A DNA stretch of 64,000 nucleotides from NCBI RefSeq assembly GCF_019904135.1, contig NZ_JAIOGQ010000005.1:1-64000 (forward strand). Reading direction: 5' to 3'. Below, piece after piece: positions 63,054 through 64,000 of this stretch (the first letter of the stretch is position 1; the number at the start of each line of letters is the position of its first letter). The translations under genes and the position numbers were made by a program. The notes under the pieces were generated by a model. The model was not told the DNA's origin. It worked only from the letters and a program-made list of their open reading frames with translations, and searched no databases. Source of the stretch: Paenibacillus caui. Its GTDB lineage: Bacteria > Bacillota > Bacilli > Paenibacillales > Paenibacillaceae.

Positions 63054-64000
63054 TCACCTTTTAGTTCCTTTCTTCTCCTCTGTTTCGGGAGGTTCAGGCT
63101 GCAAATTCGATTTTTGACGAATTCCATTCTCCGCTGCTATAAGTCGGGGTCTGGTTGTCATCATCCACCTTGGCACCCTCACAAACGCATCTTTCCAGTT
63201 TCCGGGAACGAAGGGCGATAACGGCGTCAAGTAAGGAATACCGAACGAGCGGAGTCCCGACATATGAATCAGGAGAAAAAGAAGCCCCGACATGATTCCA
63301 AACATCCCCAGAGTCGCGCCAAGAAGCATCAGAATGAACCGGATCAGTCTTGCCGAAATCGCGATATTGAGTGCGGGAACAACGAAGCTGGAGATCGCGG
63401 TAAAGGCGACCACGATGACCATAGCGGCCGATACCAGACCAGCTTGAACCGCCGCCTGTCCAAGAACAAGCGCGCCGACGATGGAAATCGCCGAACCGAT
63501 GACCCGCGGCAAGCGTATTCCGGCTTCCCGCAAGATCTCAAACGTGATTTCCATCATTAAGGCTTCAAAGAATGCCGGAAACGGAACCCCTTCCCTCTGT
63601 GCGGCAAGACTGACCAGCAGGGTTGTCGGGAGCAGCTCCTGATGAAACGTCGTAATAGCGATATACAAAGAGGGCAAAAGCATCGATATCGTGAGCGCGG
63701 AGAACCGTAAAATGCGCAGAAGGGTGGAGATATCGAATCTTTCGTAATAGTCTTCGCTGGCTATGAAAAATTTGAAGAAAGTAACGGGCAGCACAAGCAC
63801 GAACGGTGTTCCATCCACCAGGACCGCAACCTGTCCATCCAAAATAGCCCCAGCAACGCTATCGGGACGTTCCGTGTTGATGAGGGTGGGAAACAGGGTA
63901 AAGGTCTGATCCTGGATAAATTCCTCCAAATAACCGCTTTCCAGAATGCTGTCCGTATCAATGCGGTCGAGCCGCTTCAGAAGCTCGTTTACAACGGAAT
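63054..64000 (-). CDS. gerAA: GerA-family spore germination protein, 5' end outside the window
   Basis: About 315 C-terminal residues are visible. Reading on the minus strand from the edge gives VVNELLKRLDRIDTDSILES, then GYLEEFIQDQTFTLFPTL, so the gene continues past 64000; the TTG at 63929 is internal. The segment DGQVAVLVDGTPFVLVLPVTFF and the helices after residue 150 match the GerAA membrane domain. The full-length family is about 480-530 aa. The C-terminal tail is basic. First gene of the A-C-B operon. Confidence 0.93.
   Translation of the reverse strand, partial: SVVNELLKRLDRIDTDSILESGYLEEFIQDQTFTLFPTLINTERPDSVAGAILDGQVAVLVDGTPFVLVLPVTFFKFFIASEDYYERFDISTLLRILRFSALTISMLLPSLYIAITTFHQELLPTTLLVSLAAQREGVPFPAFFEALMMEITFEILREAGIRLPRVIGSAISIVGALVLGQAAVQAGLVSAAMVIVVAFTAISSFVVPALNIAISARLIRFILMLLGATLGMFGIMSGLLFLLIHMSGLRSFGIPYLTPLSPFVPGNWKDAFVRVPRWMMTTRPRLIAAENGIRQKSNLQPEPPETEEKKGTKR

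Overview
The window looks like a chromosomal segment of a spore-forming, low-to-mid GC Gram-positive bacterium of the Paenibacillus type. The basis is the gene order (rsmD-coaD-ylbJ-ylbL-tmcAL-yceD-rpmF-fapR-plsX-fabHDG-acpP-fabF-rnc-smc-ftsY-ylxM-ffh-rpsP-khpA-rimM-trmD-rplS-lepB-rbgA), a gerA-type germination locus, the DPA-transporter homologue ylbJ/spoVV, strong Shine-Dalgarno sequences and frequent TTG starts. No species call can be made without a search.

Layout. 1-931: end of an rRNA operon (23S 3' end, 5S) and five tRNAs (Glu, Asp, Leu, Pro, Gly) closed by a terminator. 1285-5494: an orphan phage-A118-like holin gene, then a fructose PTS operon (fruR, fruK, fruA EIIBC, separate EIIA) behind a consensus promoter with an embedded cre and 10-bp-phased operator repeats. 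5531-9433: an EamA transporter under an FMN riboswitch (predicted riboflavin uptake), an ArsR regulator, and a MarR/MFS drug-efflux pair. 9443-31254: a mosaic of single genes: degenerate J-domain membrane protein, SGNH esterase, NlpC/P60 lipoprotein, aldose epimerase, mini LytTR regulator under a cre, Gfo/Idh/MocA oxidoreductase, lactonase, DAHP synthase/chorismate mutase under a T-box (probably Phe), AI-2E-family permease, aromatic-acid exporter, HelD, rpiA, GNAT, TPR protein, methyltransferase, glycerol dehydrogenase, a GNAT remnant, a possible ADP-ribosyltransferase-like protein, a diguanylate cyclase and an SRAP peptidase.

31489-54398 is the conserved housekeeping core. A three-hairpin leader precedes rsmD-coaD. 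ylbJ and ylbL are divergent, and ylbL converges on tmcAL with a 35-bp overlap. yceD-rpmF has its own promoter. The FapR-controlled fatty-acid/phospholipid operon follows, with a FapR box in front of fapR, then rnc-smc-ftsY, a hemolysin-III-like gene, and the SRP/ribosome-maturation cluster ylxM-ffh-rpsP-khpA-rimM-trmD. 54399-58500 is a 4-kb accessory insert (DUF1232 protein, DUF4097-like lipoprotein, a small protein, a stalk-domain protein, an AT-rich kinase) that separates trmD from rplS. rplS keeps its L19 leader and is followed by lepB and rbgA. 60724-64000 carries a gerA operon on the minus strand in order A-C-B, with gerAA cut by the window edge.

The most interesting material is regulatory RNA and DNA: an FMN riboswitch on an EamA transporter, a T-box with a readable specifier, phased operator repeats at fruR, a cre abutting a -10 box in front of a lone LytTR domain, a structured rsmD leader, and a possible non-canonical start of fapR. 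No CRISPR array, insertion sequence or complete mobile element was seen.
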